From Bdellovibrio sp. 28-41-41 (GTDB lineage Bacteria; Bdellovibrionota; Bdellovibrionia; Bdellovibrionales; Bdellovibrionaceae): a DNA stretch of 47,267 bases. Location of the stretch: positions 1-47,267 of the forward strand of contig NCGL01000065.1 of assembly GCA_002256935.1 (NCBI GenBank), in the 5' to 3' direction. The notes below the pieces were generated by a model. The model had not been told where the DNA came from and made no database searches. It was given only the letters and a program-made list of their open reading frames with translations. Shown piece by piece: positions 1-8,025 of the stretch. Position numbers and translations under genes: made by a program. Within the stretch, counting starts at the first letter, position 1. Every line of letters begins with the position of its first letter.

Positions 1-792
1 GCATTGCTGGCCAGTACGGATGCGCAATTGACCCTGTACAAACCTCTGCTTAATTTTTTTAAACCAACGAGCGGATTAAAAATGATGACGGCATCGCAAA
101 GTCCTGTGGGCGCTGGACTTGGCGGCAGCTCGAGCCTTGTGATTTCAATGATGAAGGCCTTTTATAAAATGTTGGGCCAAGCCATCCCTTCAAGCCACGA
201 AGTGGTTAATATTGCCCACAACATGGAAGCTCAGATTTTGAATACGCCGACGGGTACGCAAGATTACTATCCCGCGTTCAGTGGTGGTCTTAATATTCTG
301 GACTACAGTGTGAAGGGGATTCAACAAAAGGTAGTTCCGATCAACAGCACGCCACTTAAAGATTATTTTTTGCTAGTGTACACGGGTAAGGCCCACCATT
401 CGGGAATCAATAATTTTGAAGTTTTAAAGTCGGCTGTGACAAAAGATACCAAAGTCTTATCGGCGTTGCAGAGCCTGAAAGAGGTCGCAGCCAAGACTGC
501 TGAGTATTGTTTAACTAACGAATGGAAAAAACTGCCTGATATTTTTGAACAAGAATATAAGTTCCGAATTCAGCTTACAGAGAGTTTTTCAAGTCCTGAA
601 ATTCGTCAGATTAAAGAAATTTCTCAAAAAACAGGTCAATCCCAGGTAAAAATTTGCGGCGCCGGAGGGGGCGGCTGCGTTCTTGTCTGGACAGCTCCTT
701 CAGAGCGATCTAAAATTATAAAAGAATGTCAAACTCAGGGCTTCCAAATTTTGAATTCTCAACCAGTGGATCTGGCTTCCACCGATTCATAG
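1..792 (+). CDS. GHMP-family sugar kinase, 5' end outside window
   Basis: The reading frame is open from the first base, so the N-terminus lies before the window. Two GHMP kinase signatures are visible: the glycine/serine-rich ATP loop PVGAGLGGSSS near the start and the C-terminal KICGAGGGGCVLVW loop. A segment GTQDYYPAFSGGLN resembles the GxQD...GG(L/F)N region of the heptose-7-phosphate kinase (HddA)/fucokinase branch, so a sugar 1-kinase acting on a nucleotide-sugar or cell-envelope precursor is the best guess. The exact sugar cannot be told. The 3' end overlaps the next gene by 67 bases. Confidence 0.85.
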   Translation, partial: ALLASTDAQLTLYKPLLNFFKPTSGLKMMTASQSPVGAGLGGSSSLVISMMKAFYKMLGQAIPSSHEVVNIAHNMEAQILNTPTGTQDYYPAFSGGLNILDYSVKGIQQKVVPINSTPLKDYFLLVYTGKAHHSGINNFEVLKSAVTKDTKVLSALQSLKEVAAKTAEYCLTNEWKKLPDIFEQEYKFRIQLTESFSSPEIRQIKEISQKTGQSQVKICGAGGGGCVLVWTAPSERSKIIKECQTQGFQILNSQPVDLASTDS

Positions 793-1595
793 GATTATCT
801 TTGTCCGGGGGAAAGAACGACAAGGCTTGCATTGCCGTGATCGAATACTTCCCCAAATATCACAAAATATTTCTCACTAAAATTTACGACCGCATCGTCG
901 GCGACATCAATCATTCGGCCGATCAAAAAATTATCGAGATTCTAGAATCCTATAAAGAATCAATTGAATATATTTCCGTCGATACGCCTTTTCAGCAGCC
1001 ATTGTGCATTGATTGCAAACTTAAATGCCCCGGCTATGAAGTGTGCAAGGTCGACCACATCGTGTGGATGCGTAAGCAAATTCAAAAGAAGCAGAAAAAG
1101 AAAAAGGTAAAAAAACAATTTACGCCCTACACACAAAAAGCCGTTGAGTTCATCGTTAATGATGAGCTTGAAGAAAATTTTCAATTGCCTCATGCCTTGG
1201 GTGCCAACTCGGCGCCGCTGCTAGCGCGTTGTATGTTCCTTAAACGAAGATTTTCAGGAAACTGGATCGAAGTATTTCCTAAATTATCGGTGTGGCGAAT
1301 CGGCCGCGCCATGAGCATATCCAAAGGTGACTTGCGTTTCCACAGACACTCGGTGACGGGAAATGAAGTGCGCGAAAATATACTCGAAGAACTGGTCGAT
1401 CACAAATTAGCGTTTGTGTATGAGGCGGACAAAAAAATCATGGTTCAAAACAACCACGCCTTTGAAGCCTTCGTGTGCGCACTCACGGGCTTTTTAAAGT
1501 TCTTTGATCAAACCGAAGAGCGCCCCAAGGATTTTCCAGAAAATGAAAGCTGGGTGGATTTTCCCAAAGAAAAAATCAAATGGGATAACGTCTAG
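726..1595 (+). CDS. DUF429 family protein (RNase H-like fold)
   Basis: A 289-residue protein with the pattern of DUF429 proteins: an N-terminal strand FIGLSLSGGK, a second strand with acidic residue YISVDTPF, a basic lysine-rich insert around residues 118-133, and the C-terminal helix HAFEAFVCALTGF. The family is predicted to have an RNase H-like fold, but its substrate is unknown. The first strand of relatives usually ends in an aspartate (GxD); here it reads GLSLS, so activity may be altered. The ATG at 726 lies inside the upstream kinase gene with only a weak ribosome site. The first about 20 residues precede the fold and may not be translated; a TTG near 801 is an alternative. Confidence 0.75.
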   Translation: MSNSGLPNFEFSTSGSGFHRFIGLSLSGGKNDKACIAVIEYFPKYHKIFLTKIYDRIVGDINHSADQKIIEILESYKESIEYISVDTPFQQPLCIDCKLKCPGYEVCKVDHIVWMRKQIQKKQKKKKVKKQFTPYTQKAVEFIVNDELEENFQLPHALGANSAPLLARCMFLKRRFSGNWIEVFPKLSVWRIGRAMSISKGDLRFHRHSVTGNEVRENILEELVDHKLAFVYEADKKIMVQNNHAFEAFVCALTGFLKFFDQTEERPKDFPENESWVDFPKEKIKWDNV

Positions 1596-1618
1596 AGGCA
1601 AAACCTACTTGCCTTTTT
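1596..1618 (+). terminator. Rho-independent terminator
   Basis: Directly after the stop codon of the DUF429 gene, AGGCAA and TTGCCT form a 6-bp stem around a 7-base loop, followed by a run of five T. This fits an intrinsic terminator ending the kinase-DUF429 transcript. Confidence 0.65.
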
Positions 1619-1656
1619 AGAGTTCATCAAATTTTCACAAAATAAAAATAACGGAT

Positions 1657-1878
1657 TTAATTACACCCTTCCCCATAGAAACTTGCAGACGCAATTTTTC
1701 TTTCTGAATTTACAGAAAATTGAATTACACATCTGCGATTCGGTGATTGATAAATTGTAGATTCTTTTTGCGGCTCGGGTGGTATTCCCGGGGAAATATT
1801 TTGCGATCTTTTGTCATCGATATTGCTTTTGGCTTTAATTGGTATGTGTGTATAGGGAATAACGGTAGGTATCATCAT
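1657..1878 (-). pseudogene. Unidentified fragment, C-terminal part of a longer protein
   Basis: The open frame can be read from about 1931 down to the stop at 1657, past the annotated ATG at 1878, and starts without an obvious ribosome site just after the antitoxin gene. The tail CVIQFSVNSERKIASASF followed by YGEGC looks like the C-terminal domain of a secreted or lipoprotein-type protein with two cysteines, but no signal peptide is present in the frame. I do not recognise a family. It may be the 3' remnant of a gene cut by arrival of the toxin-antitoxin locus, or a genuine small gene of that operon (start 1878). Confidence 0.3.
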
Positions 1879-1904
1879 GGTAACGTCTTTAACTTCCTCA
1901 TAAG

Positions 1905-2198
1905 CTAGGCCACCTTTTTTGTAAGTTTAAATAAAGCGCCACATTTAGCAGCTAAGGTTAAAAGATAATCCAAAGTGACTTTTTCGGGACTACTAAAAAT
2001 ACTGCTCCAGCGAGATTTTGGAATACCAAGGAACTCAGCAAATTCCGTATTGTTAAAACCACGTCTTTCACGCTCTTTATCAAGCTGAGCTATAAGAGAG
2101 CCCTTCATCACAATGATTTCGGCTTCGGCTTTAGAGAAACCTAAATGTTTTGCCAAGTCTTCAGTGGATTTGAAACTGATCATGCTTTTTTTAGCCAT
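1905..2198 (-). CDS. XRE-family antitoxin (HigA-like)
   Basis: A 97-residue protein with a helix-turn-helix in the middle and C-terminal half: LIAQLDKERERRGFNNTEFA, then FLGIPKSRWSSIF as turn and recognition helix. It resembles the antitoxin half of HigBA/Gp49-type type II systems in which the toxin gene comes first. Its ATG overlaps the toxin stop by 8 bases (ATGGCTAA) and is preceded by a strong GGAGGA site, so it is translated well even though the toxin frame is interrupted. It probably represses its own operon through the palindrome at 2524-2555. Confidence 0.85.
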   Translation of the reverse strand: MAKKSMISFKSTEDLAKHLGFSKAEAEIIVMKGSLIAQLDKERERRGFNNTEFAEFLGIPKSRWSSIFSSPEKVTLDYLLTLAAKCGALFKLTKKVA

Positions 2199-2520
2199 TG
2201 AATTCCTCCTTCATGCGTTTAAGTCTTTGAATTGCTGTTTCGATATCTTGTTGTTGTGTTTTCTGAGTCTTTTTTCGGATCAAGTGGAGTATAAAAATAT
2301 GATCCTTATGTTGGACGTAGTAAAACACTCGAACAATACCTCTAGAGTCTTTAACCCTAAGCTCTTTAAGTCCAGGATAACCTGACATTTACCTTGAAAC
2401 AGGCATGGTCAAATTGGCCCCTTCTTCTAGGGCTTGAAACAAAATCGACAGTTTCTCTTTTATTTCCTTGGTTTCGTCGTGGAGGTCTTTTAAAACCTGT
2501 TTTGAGAAATGCAGTCCCAT
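2191..2520 (-). pseudogene. HigB/Gp49-like toxin gene with in-frame stop
   Basis: Reading from the ATG at 2520, a 43-residue N-terminal part ends in MPVSR, then a TAA at 2391-2389, immediately followed in the same frame by ATG and MSGYPGLKELRVKDS continuing to 2191. Together they give a continuous Gp49-like (PF05973-type) RelE-fold toxin of normal length (about 110 residues), with ELRV, RVFYYV and the KKTQKT motif before the last helix. The family normally has one unbroken frame here, so one base change explains the stop. Alternatively TAA-ATG with AAGG three bases upstream allows termination-reinitiation, giving a split or N-truncated toxin. Confidence 0.75.
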
Positions 2521-2523
2521 CAA

Positions 2524-2555
2524 GACATAAGTTATAATATTTTATAACTTATGTC
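2524..2555 (-). promoter_or_regulatory. Palindromic operator/promoter of the HigBA-like locus
   Basis: A perfect 14-bp inverted repeat, GACATAAGTTATAA and its complement around TATT. On the minus strand a TTGACA hexamer (2557-2552) overlaps the outer arm and a TATAAC sequence lies in the inner arm, so promoter and operator coincide, as in autorepressed toxin-antitoxin operons. The toxin ATG follows after only three bases, suggesting a very short or absent leader. From here to about 2700 I see no other gene. Confidence 0.7.
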
Positions 2556-2713
2556 AAGCCCTAAATTGAAAAGGCCTCTAATAACTAAATTTGGCTAAAA
2601 AGCAGAACCCTGGACCAAGGCGTTTACTTTGTTATTTGGTATTTCATTGTGGTTGCGAGAGTGTATTTCAATAGATAATTGCTTAGATTACAATCGGTAA
2701 TATTAGCCGAAAA

Positions 2714-3208
2714 TTAAAAACACTGCTGATTGTCATCAATCAAATTATGAAGGTTAGCTTCGATGGACGCAGACTCCATCTTCGTATCTACGAAAATCTT
2801 TTTGTAATTCTCTTTTAACGTGATTCCGACTTCTTTAGGTTTGCAATCAAGAATAGCCGACAAGGTATTGATCGTTTCGCCTTGGCCTTTGGCCGCTTCC
2901 GCAGATAAACGTTCTTTGTTGGACTCGATGAACTCGGGCAGGCGTTCTGCGTGATTGATGGGAACAGGGATAGTATCCATGCAATTAGATGTGCCTGAAG
3001 AAATGCCAAATACTTGTGATGACGTAATGTGGTTAGACGTGATGGCAATCAGTTGGTTTTCTTTAGGTTCGAACATCATCGATCCAAAGCCGCAACCGGC
3101 AAAACCGAATCCGCCGGTGCCTTTGAGCTGATCTTTTAAACCCTCATTTTGAACTTTAGCAAATGCAACCGAAGTTAGGCTTAATAAAACAAGAAAGAAT
3201 TTTTTCAT
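2714..3208 (-). CDS. DUF3015 family secreted protein
   Basis: 164 residues with a clean signal peptide (MKKFFLVLLSLTSVAFA). The mature part shows the DUF3015 pattern: GFAGCGFGSMMFEP, SNHITSSQVFGISSGTSNC and a C-terminal cysteine. This domain of unknown function occurs in periplasmic proteins of proteobacteria and Bdellovibrio, where copies are common. Conserved cysteines suggest disulfides. It is a stand-alone gene, divergent from the HAD gene that follows; a GAGGAGTGA-type ribosome site precedes the ATG. Function unknown. Confidence 0.88.
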   Translation of the reverse strand: MKKFFLVLLSLTSVAFAKVQNEGLKDQLKGTGGFGFAGCGFGSMMFEPKENQLIAITSNHITSSQVFGISSGTSNCMDTIPVPINHAERLPEFIESNKERLSAEAAKGQGETINTLSAILDCKPKEVGITLKENYKKIFVDTKMESASIEANLHNLIDDNQQCF

Positions 3209-3317
3209 GAATCACTCCTCGACTAGGGTAGCTTCACTTATTTATACGCTTTATGTCAAATTTTAATAGGTCTGGAGGAGTTGAGTTATCGGCTTAAACT
3301 GTTAACCTAAAGACATC

Positions 3318-4364
3318 ATGGCAGATTGGCGCAATAAATCCGAGGTGAACGGCGACGTAGTTTTTTTTCGATATGCCCCCGAGGGGCTGGAAAAAGGCGC
3401 CGACGAAGTGTTCATTTGGGATTTGGATAAAACATATTTAGACACGACGATTGATTCCTTACGGGGTTTATTTAAAACCATAATGGAACGCGCCCTTAAT
3501 AAAAAAAACGTGCCTGGCACCGACACCTTGTTGCGAAATTTAGCACAGTTCAGAACGGAACAAAAAGGTACCGAGTATTTTCCCATTTATTTTATTACGG
3601 CCAGTCCGCCGCAATTAGAAGATCGCATCTCTGAAAAATTTTATATAGATAACATCAATCCGTTAGGTTGTTTTTATAAAGACAATTTGAAAAACTTAAA
3701 ACCGGATCGGTTCTGGCGTTTAACCAAACAAGTGGGTTACAAACTGCAAGCCTTGATGCAATTACGCACGCGTCTTAGCGAAAATGTAAAACAGATTTGC
3801 TGGGGTGATGATAGCGAATCTGACGCGATTATTTACAATTTATATTCTGATATTTGCGCGCGCCGAATTTCCATCCAGGAAGTGCGCAGTGTTTTGGAAG
3901 AGTTATATGTAACCGGCGACCAAGTGGACACCATTTTAGATTTACAATCGCAGTGTCCTGAGCGTGACCCAGTCGAGAAAATATATATTAACTTAGCCAC
4001 AGATACTGATCCTGAATATTATTTGAAATTTGGACGACGAACGCTGCCGACCTATAACACTTTTCAAGTGGCTTTAGATTTACTGCAAGACAAGCGATTG
4101 AATTTTGATGGGTTGATGGAAGTGTTAAACGATATGGTTTACAACTACTACTACACAACAGAAGAATTAATTAAAAGTTTTGATGAACTGATTCGTCGTG
4201 GAGTTTTGTCGCAAGAAACATATTTAAATTTAAAACCTAAATTCGTAGAAAAAGGAATTCTGTATCCTTCGTACGAACCGTCTTCGAGTACCTTTGATAA
4301 AACGTTGTATATTGAAGAGCCATGGGTACAAGAGCACGTTGATTATCTGAACGAGTACCGATAA
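3318..4364 (+). CDS. HAD-superfamily protein, App1 phosphatidate-phosphatase-like
   Basis: 348 residues. Haloacid-dehalogenase motifs are in order: VFIWDLDKTYLDTT (motif I nucleophile Asp, residues about 31-44), FITASP (motif II), a lysine-rich stretch (LKPDRFWRLTKQVGYK), and WGDDSESDAI (motif IV acidic pair). The TASP plus YKLQ...GDDSESD arrangement matches the catalytic domain of App1/DUF2183 phosphatidate phosphatases, so a phospholipid or phosphoester phosphatase is likely. After about residue 185 there is an extra region of about 160 residues that I do not recognise. Convergent with the FecR/AgmX gene, separated by four bases. Confidence 0.72.
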   Translation: MADWRNKSEVNGDVVFFRYAPEGLEKGADEVFIWDLDKTYLDTTIDSLRGLFKTIMERALNKKNVPGTDTLLRNLAQFRTEQKGTEYFPIYFITASPPQLEDRISEKFYIDNINPLGCFYKDNLKNLKPDRFWRLTKQVGYKLQALMQLRTRLSENVKQICWGDDSESDAIIYNLYSDICARRISIQEVRSVLEELYVTGDQVDTILDLQSQCPERDPVEKIYINLATDTDPEYYLKFGRRTLPTYNTFQVALDLLQDKRLNFDGLMEVLNDMVYNYYYTTEELIKSFDELIRRGVLSQETYLNLKPKFVEKGILYPSYEPSSSTFDKTLYIEEPWVQEHVDYLNEYR

Positions 4365-4368
4365 AAAA

Positions 4369-5157
4369 TTATTCGAAATTAAGTGGAATGACTGTCGAGA
4401 TAGGTTCGCCTTCGAAGGCTTTAAATTCAATACGATTTAAAACTTCAAATAGACAGGCCTTGAAACTATTGTCCGTCAGCGCAGAACTGGCCACGGTTGG
4501 ATTGCTGACTCGGCCGTTACGTTCAATGGTAAACGCCATCGTCACGGAACCAGAAATGCCCGGAGTCTTTTGTAAAAGCTTGTTGTAGCACTGAAGGAAC
4601 TTCGCTTTATGTGTTTGGATCGTATCACTGATAATAGTTTCTGAAAGTTTGTCGCTAGACCCATAGGCGCTCAACGTAGGATGCTTGCCGGGTGTGTTTT
4701 GAGCCGCCACCCATTGTTCCCACTCTTGCAAGCGAATACGCTGTCCTTGGTATGACACTGAAACTTGATTTTGCGATCCGTAACTTTCGATAGAGAACGA
4801 GCCCTTTGATAAGATGATCAAAGTGACATCTTTTTCTTGGTCGATGATAACTTTAGTTTCTGCATTCAAGCGGATCTTAGTGTCGTCTTTAAATTGAAGT
4901 TCAACGCGGCTTAGTTTGTGAGTTTCAATTGTATCCAAAATCATTAACGGTTCTGAATCAGCCAGTTGATGGGTACGAGATTGATTTTTGCGAGTGAGCG
5001 AGGCATTGCCGGCTAATTTTTCGATTTGGCCCAGCACCTGAGGTTTAGACAACGTCTTTGTATTGGGCTTGCTTAGTAAATAACCGATTGTAATAAAGCC
5101 AACACCTAAAAATAAAAAGATATACGTATAAATATTATCTTGAAGCGAGGCTTTCAT
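4369..5157 (-). CDS. FecR-like and AgmX/PglI C-terminal domain protein
   Basis: 262 residues: one N-terminal membrane segment (about 10-28), a FecR-like region (about 60-140: DSEPLMILDTIETHKLSRVELQFKDDTKIRLN split over two strands) and a C-terminal TonB-like domain (about 180-262: an SGSVTMAFTIERNGRVSNPTV core, a C-x-x-x-VLNRI-x-F helix and PLNF ending) typical of the AgmX/PglI family of motility and envelope proteins. The protein should sit in the inner membrane with its domains in the periplasm. Downstream of secG on the same strand, 12 bases away, so probably cotranscribed. Confidence 0.75.
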   Translation of the reverse strand: MKASLQDNIYTYIFLFLGVGFITIGYLLSKPNTKTLSKPQVLGQIEKLAGNASLTRKNQSRTHQLADSEPLMILDTIETHKLSRVELQFKDDTKIRLNAETKVIIDQEKDVTLIILSKGSFSIESYGSQNQVSVSYQGQRIRLQEWEQWVAAQNTPGKHPTLSAYGSSDKLSETIISDTIQTHKAKFLQCYNKLLQKTPGISGSVTMAFTIERNGRVSNPTVASSALTDNSFKACLFEVLNRIEFKAFEGEPISTVIPLNFE

Positions 5158-5169
5158 TGAGAAAATAAA

Positions 5170-5598
5170 CTATTTCTTTTCTGCGGGAGCAGCTGGAGTT
5201 GTAGGAGCCGCAGCAGTCGCAGGTGCTGTTGCCGTAGGATCAGTTGCTTTCACTGGATCTGTAGTTACTGATCCTGGTTTTGCGTCTTTCTGAACTGGAG
5301 TTGTTGGGCTGTTCTCTGGAATTGGGCTAGTCGTTGTTGTTGAATGCAATTGATCCACAACTGATTTGTTATCGTGAGCCAAGAAGTAAGTCAGAGCGAT
5401 ACATGATCCGGCAAAAAGAATCGCCACCCATTTAGTCAGCGTCGCTGCTAATGTTTGCGCGCCCGTTGCGCCTAATAATGAATTAGAACCGCTACCGCCG
5501 ATACCCAAAGCGCCGCCACCTTTAGAATCTTGCATAAGTACAAGTCCGCAAAGAGCGATTGTAACGATGATGTGTAATACAGATAAAAAATCAACCAT
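5170..5598 (-). CDS. secG: Preprotein translocase subunit SecG
   Basis: The small accessory subunit of the SecYEG channel that drives protein export. Two membrane helices (about 3-20 and 55-75) flank the hallmark LMQDSKGGGALGIGGSGSN loop. The family is usually 75-110 residues; this one has a further about 50-residue tail rich in Ala, Pro and Thr, ending AAPAEKK, probably a flexible low-complexity extension. The start is the ATG at 5598 with a GAGGTATTACCC leader. Confidence 0.93.
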   Translation of the reverse strand: MVDFLSVLHIIVTIALCGLVLMQDSKGGGALGIGGSGSNSLLGATGAQTLAATLTKWVAILFAGSCIALTYFLAHDNKSVVDQLHSTTTTSPIPENSPTTPVQKDAKPGSVTTDPVKATDPTATAPATAAAPTTPAAPAEKK

Positions 5599-5738
5599 GG
5601 GTAATACCTCGAGTAAAATTATGACGTATGAATATCCAAAGGAATATCTAGGCTAAATGGTTTTTTCTCAATTCATAACTCTGTGCATAAAGCTAAATTT
5701 GTCTTTATCTTTCAAGGCAATTACATCCATATAACGGC

Positions 5739-6374
5739 ATGGCTTTTATCGTATTCGAAGGGCTCGACGGCTCAGGCAAGAGCACTCTGATGAATCGGCT
5801 CTCTCAAATTTTGAAAGATCAAAAAATTGATCACGAAATGACCCGCGAACCCGGTGGCACCGAATTAGGTGATAAACTCCGGGACTTAATCCTCGCTAAG
5901 GGTCCCCATGCGCCCACACCTCGGGCAGAACTACTTATGTATGAAGCGTCTCGAGCGCAATTAGTAGAAACTTGGATTAAACCACGGTTGCAAAATGGCG
6001 GCTGGGTTCTATCGGATCGTTTTGCGGCTAGCTCGTTAGCCTTTCAAGCGGGTGGTCGCAATATCAATGAAGCCGATGTGGTTTGGCTCAATCATTTTGC
6101 GACAACGGGGTTAGAGCCCGATCTGTATATTTTACTCGATGTCACCGTCGAAGAATCAAAACGTCGCCGTAAAAATCGTCAGGATTCTACTAGCGTGGCT
6201 GAAGACCGCATCGAGGCCGAAAAAGATGATTTTCACAATCGCGTGCGCGATGGCTTTCTAAAATTAGCCAAAAATAATCCTAAACAGTGGTTTGTTGTGT
6301 CAGCCGAATTAAGTACCGAAAAAATGCTAGAACTAGTTCTAGCGCGTATGAGGGAACATAAATGGCTCAAATAG
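5739..6374 (+). CDS. tmk: Thymidylate kinase
   Basis: Phosphorylates dTMP to dTDP. The P-loop FEGLDGSGKST begins at residue 5, TREPGGT follows at 37, and LSDRFAASSLAFQ holds the DR(Y/F) motif. A lid-like region RRRKNRQDS and RIEAEKDDFHNRVRDGF complete the family pattern; 211 residues is the normal length. First gene of tmk-holB-tatD; it overlaps holB by 13 bases. Confidence 0.96.
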   Translation: MAFIVFEGLDGSGKSTLMNRLSQILKDQKIDHEMTREPGGTELGDKLRDLILAKGPHAPTPRAELLMYEASRAQLVETWIKPRLQNGGWVLSDRFAASSLAFQAGGRNINEADVVWLNHFATTGLEPDLYILLDVTVEESKRRRKNRQDSTSVAEDRIEAEKDDFHNRVRDGFLKLAKNNPKQWFVVSAELSTEKMLELVLARMREHKWLK

Positions 6375-7309
6375 CGGCGCAGCTGGTGGGTCATCAGAAT
6401 CAGTGGGACCAAGTTAAAAAAATTATTTCATCTGATTTGCAGTCAGGATCGTTCCTTTTTTCCGGACCAGAAGGCATCGGTAAAAGAAAAATGGCGATGG
6501 CAACAGCTCAATATTTCTTGTGCGAAACTAAAACGGGTTGTGGCCACTGTGGTTCTTGCCGTCGGGTGGAATCTGGTACTCACGAGGGTTTGTTGATCAT
6601 AGATGAGGGCGACGACATTATTAAAATGGATGAAGTCCACAAGATTAAAGAATTTCTAAAATTGAAATCTTTAAGCGGAGCTCGATTCATTCTAATTAAT
6701 AATGCCCATAAAATGAATATTCCAACTTCTAATGCTCTACTAAAAACTTTGGAAGAGCCACCTGAGGGTGTTTATTTCTTTCTTATCTCTTCTCGAATCA
6801 GCGGTCTTTTAATGACGATCAAATCACGTTGCCGATTGATCCCGTTTTCGATTTTAACAGAGAAAGACCTTGAACGTGTGAGCTTGATGAACGAATTCAC
6901 GCTCTCTAATTTCAAAAACAGCGGACAGCTGCATTTGGTTGCCAAAAGCCAGGATAAAGACTTCCGTCCCATCGTCGAGTTAGCCTGTGAAATTCTAGAT
7001 TGTATCGCCGAAGCTCGCTATACTCCATTGACCGACGCGCAGAAATCAACGGTGAAGAGCAAAGATCAGTTCCAAGATTTAATAACTTATTTAGAAATTA
7101 TGGTCCGTGATGTGCTGCTGACTCAAGCTGCGCCGAACTTAGATTCTGCAACGGTGTATTTTGAAGAGTATCGAAAAGATATTCAAGCGTGGGCACAGGT
7201 GAATAGTTTAGTGTGGTCTCAGTTTTATGAAATTCTAGAGGGACAGACATGCATGCCCATTTGGATAAACTCGAGGAGGGCCCAGAGAAGGCGATTGAGG
7301 CGGCGTTAG
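6362..7309 (+). CDS. holB: DNA polymerase III subunit delta' (clamp-loader AAA+ protein)
   Basis: AAA+ clamp-loader subunit. FSGPEGIGKRKMA is the Walker A region, CGHCGSCRRVESGTH carries the zinc-binding cysteines, IDEGDDIIKMDEVHKIKEF and LLKTLEEPPEGVYFFLIS lead to the SRCRLIPF sensor (SRC motif). The C-terminal 20 residues (WINSRRAQRRRLRRR end) are encoded in a 61-base overlap with tatD and look like read-through of the tatD 5' end, so the functional protein may effectively end near residue 295. The pairing with tmk is widespread in bacteria. Confidence 0.92.
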   Translation: MAQIAAQLVGHQNQWDQVKKIISSDLQSGSFLFSGPEGIGKRKMAMATAQYFLCETKTGCGHCGSCRRVESGTHEGLLIIDEGDDIIKMDEVHKIKEFLKLKSLSGARFILINNAHKMNIPTSNALLKTLEEPPEGVYFFLISSRISGLLMTIKSRCRLIPFSILTEKDLERVSLMNEFTLSNFKNSGQLHLVAKSQDKDFRPIVELACEILDCIAEARYTPLTDAQKSTVKSKDQFQDLITYLEIMVRDVLLTQAAPNLDSATVYFEEYRKDIQAWAQVNSLVWSQFYEILEGQTCMPIWINSRRAQRRRLRRR

Positions 7310-8004
7310 CTCAGAATGTTCGACGTATCGTAACGATCGCAACAGACCCAAATGATTTAAAAACAGTACTAGAGTACGCTGATAAATACAGTCCACATGT
7401 GTATTGCACTTTAGGTATTCATCCTCATGAAGGTGTTACGTACACTCCTGAAGTTCGTCAGTTTATTAAACAAAATGCGACTCACCCGCGTGTGATTGCC
7501 ATCGGTGAAATTGGGCTTGATTACTATTACGAGCAATCGCCTAAAAAAGAACAATTAGCTGCATTTCGTGATCAGCTTGAGCTAGCGTACGAGTTAGGTT
7601 TGCCTATTGAGATTCACACGCGCGACGCTGAACCTGATACGGTTAATTTACTTAAAGAATATCAGGGTAAAGTAAAAGGCATTATCCACTGCTTTACCGG
7701 TACACAGTGGCTGGCTGACGAGTGCTTGGCTTTAGGTTACAATATCTCGATTTCTGGCATCGTTACGTTTAAAAATGCTGCGGATTTGCGCAAAGTCGTA
7801 GAGAGTATCCCATTAGATAGAATCCATGTTGAAACAGACTCGCCATTTTTGGCGCCCGTTCCCATGCGTGGTAGACAAAACATACCAAGCTATGTCGTGC
7901 ACACAGCGCAGTTTGTAGCCGATCTTAAAAAAATATCCGTAGAAGATTTATGTTTACAAACGAACAAAAATGCGGAAAAAATGTTCCCCAAACTATTGAA
8001 TTGA
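7249..8004 (+). CDS. TatD-family metal-dependent deoxyribonuclease
   Basis: TIM-barrel hydrolase of the TatD/YcfH type. The metal-binding HAH is at residues 2-4, then CTLGIHPHE, GEIGLDYYYE, IEIHTRDAE, IHCFTG and VETDSPFLAPVPMRGRQN in family order. The ATG at 7249 has an AGAGGG site but starts right at the HxH motif, missing the usual few residues (such as MLID) of the first strand. An in-frame stop at 7228-7230 and no alternative start codon in between leave this as the only start. It overlaps holB. Confidence 0.9.
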   Translation: MHAHLDKLEEGPEKAIEAALAQNVRRIVTIATDPNDLKTVLEYADKYSPHVYCTLGIHPHEGVTYTPEVRQFIKQNATHPRVIAIGEIGLDYYYEQSPKKEQLAAFRDQLELAYELGLPIEIHTRDAEPDTVNLLKEYQGKVKGIIHCFTGTQWLADECLALGYNISISGIVTFKNAADLRKVVESIPLDRIHVETDSPFLAPVPMRGRQNIPSYVVHTAQFVADLKKISVEDLCLQTNKNAEKMFPKLLN

Positions 8005-8025
8005 CAGCTTTTTAGCGGAGATCCT

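Noticed and set aside
960..1193. 77-residue open frame on the minus strand
   Set aside because: Lies fully inside the DUF429 gene, with no ribosome site and composition of a complementary-frame shadow.
2815..3048. Open frame of 77 residues on the minus strand
   Set aside because: Inside the DUF3015 gene, which has a signal peptide and recognisable family motifs in another frame.
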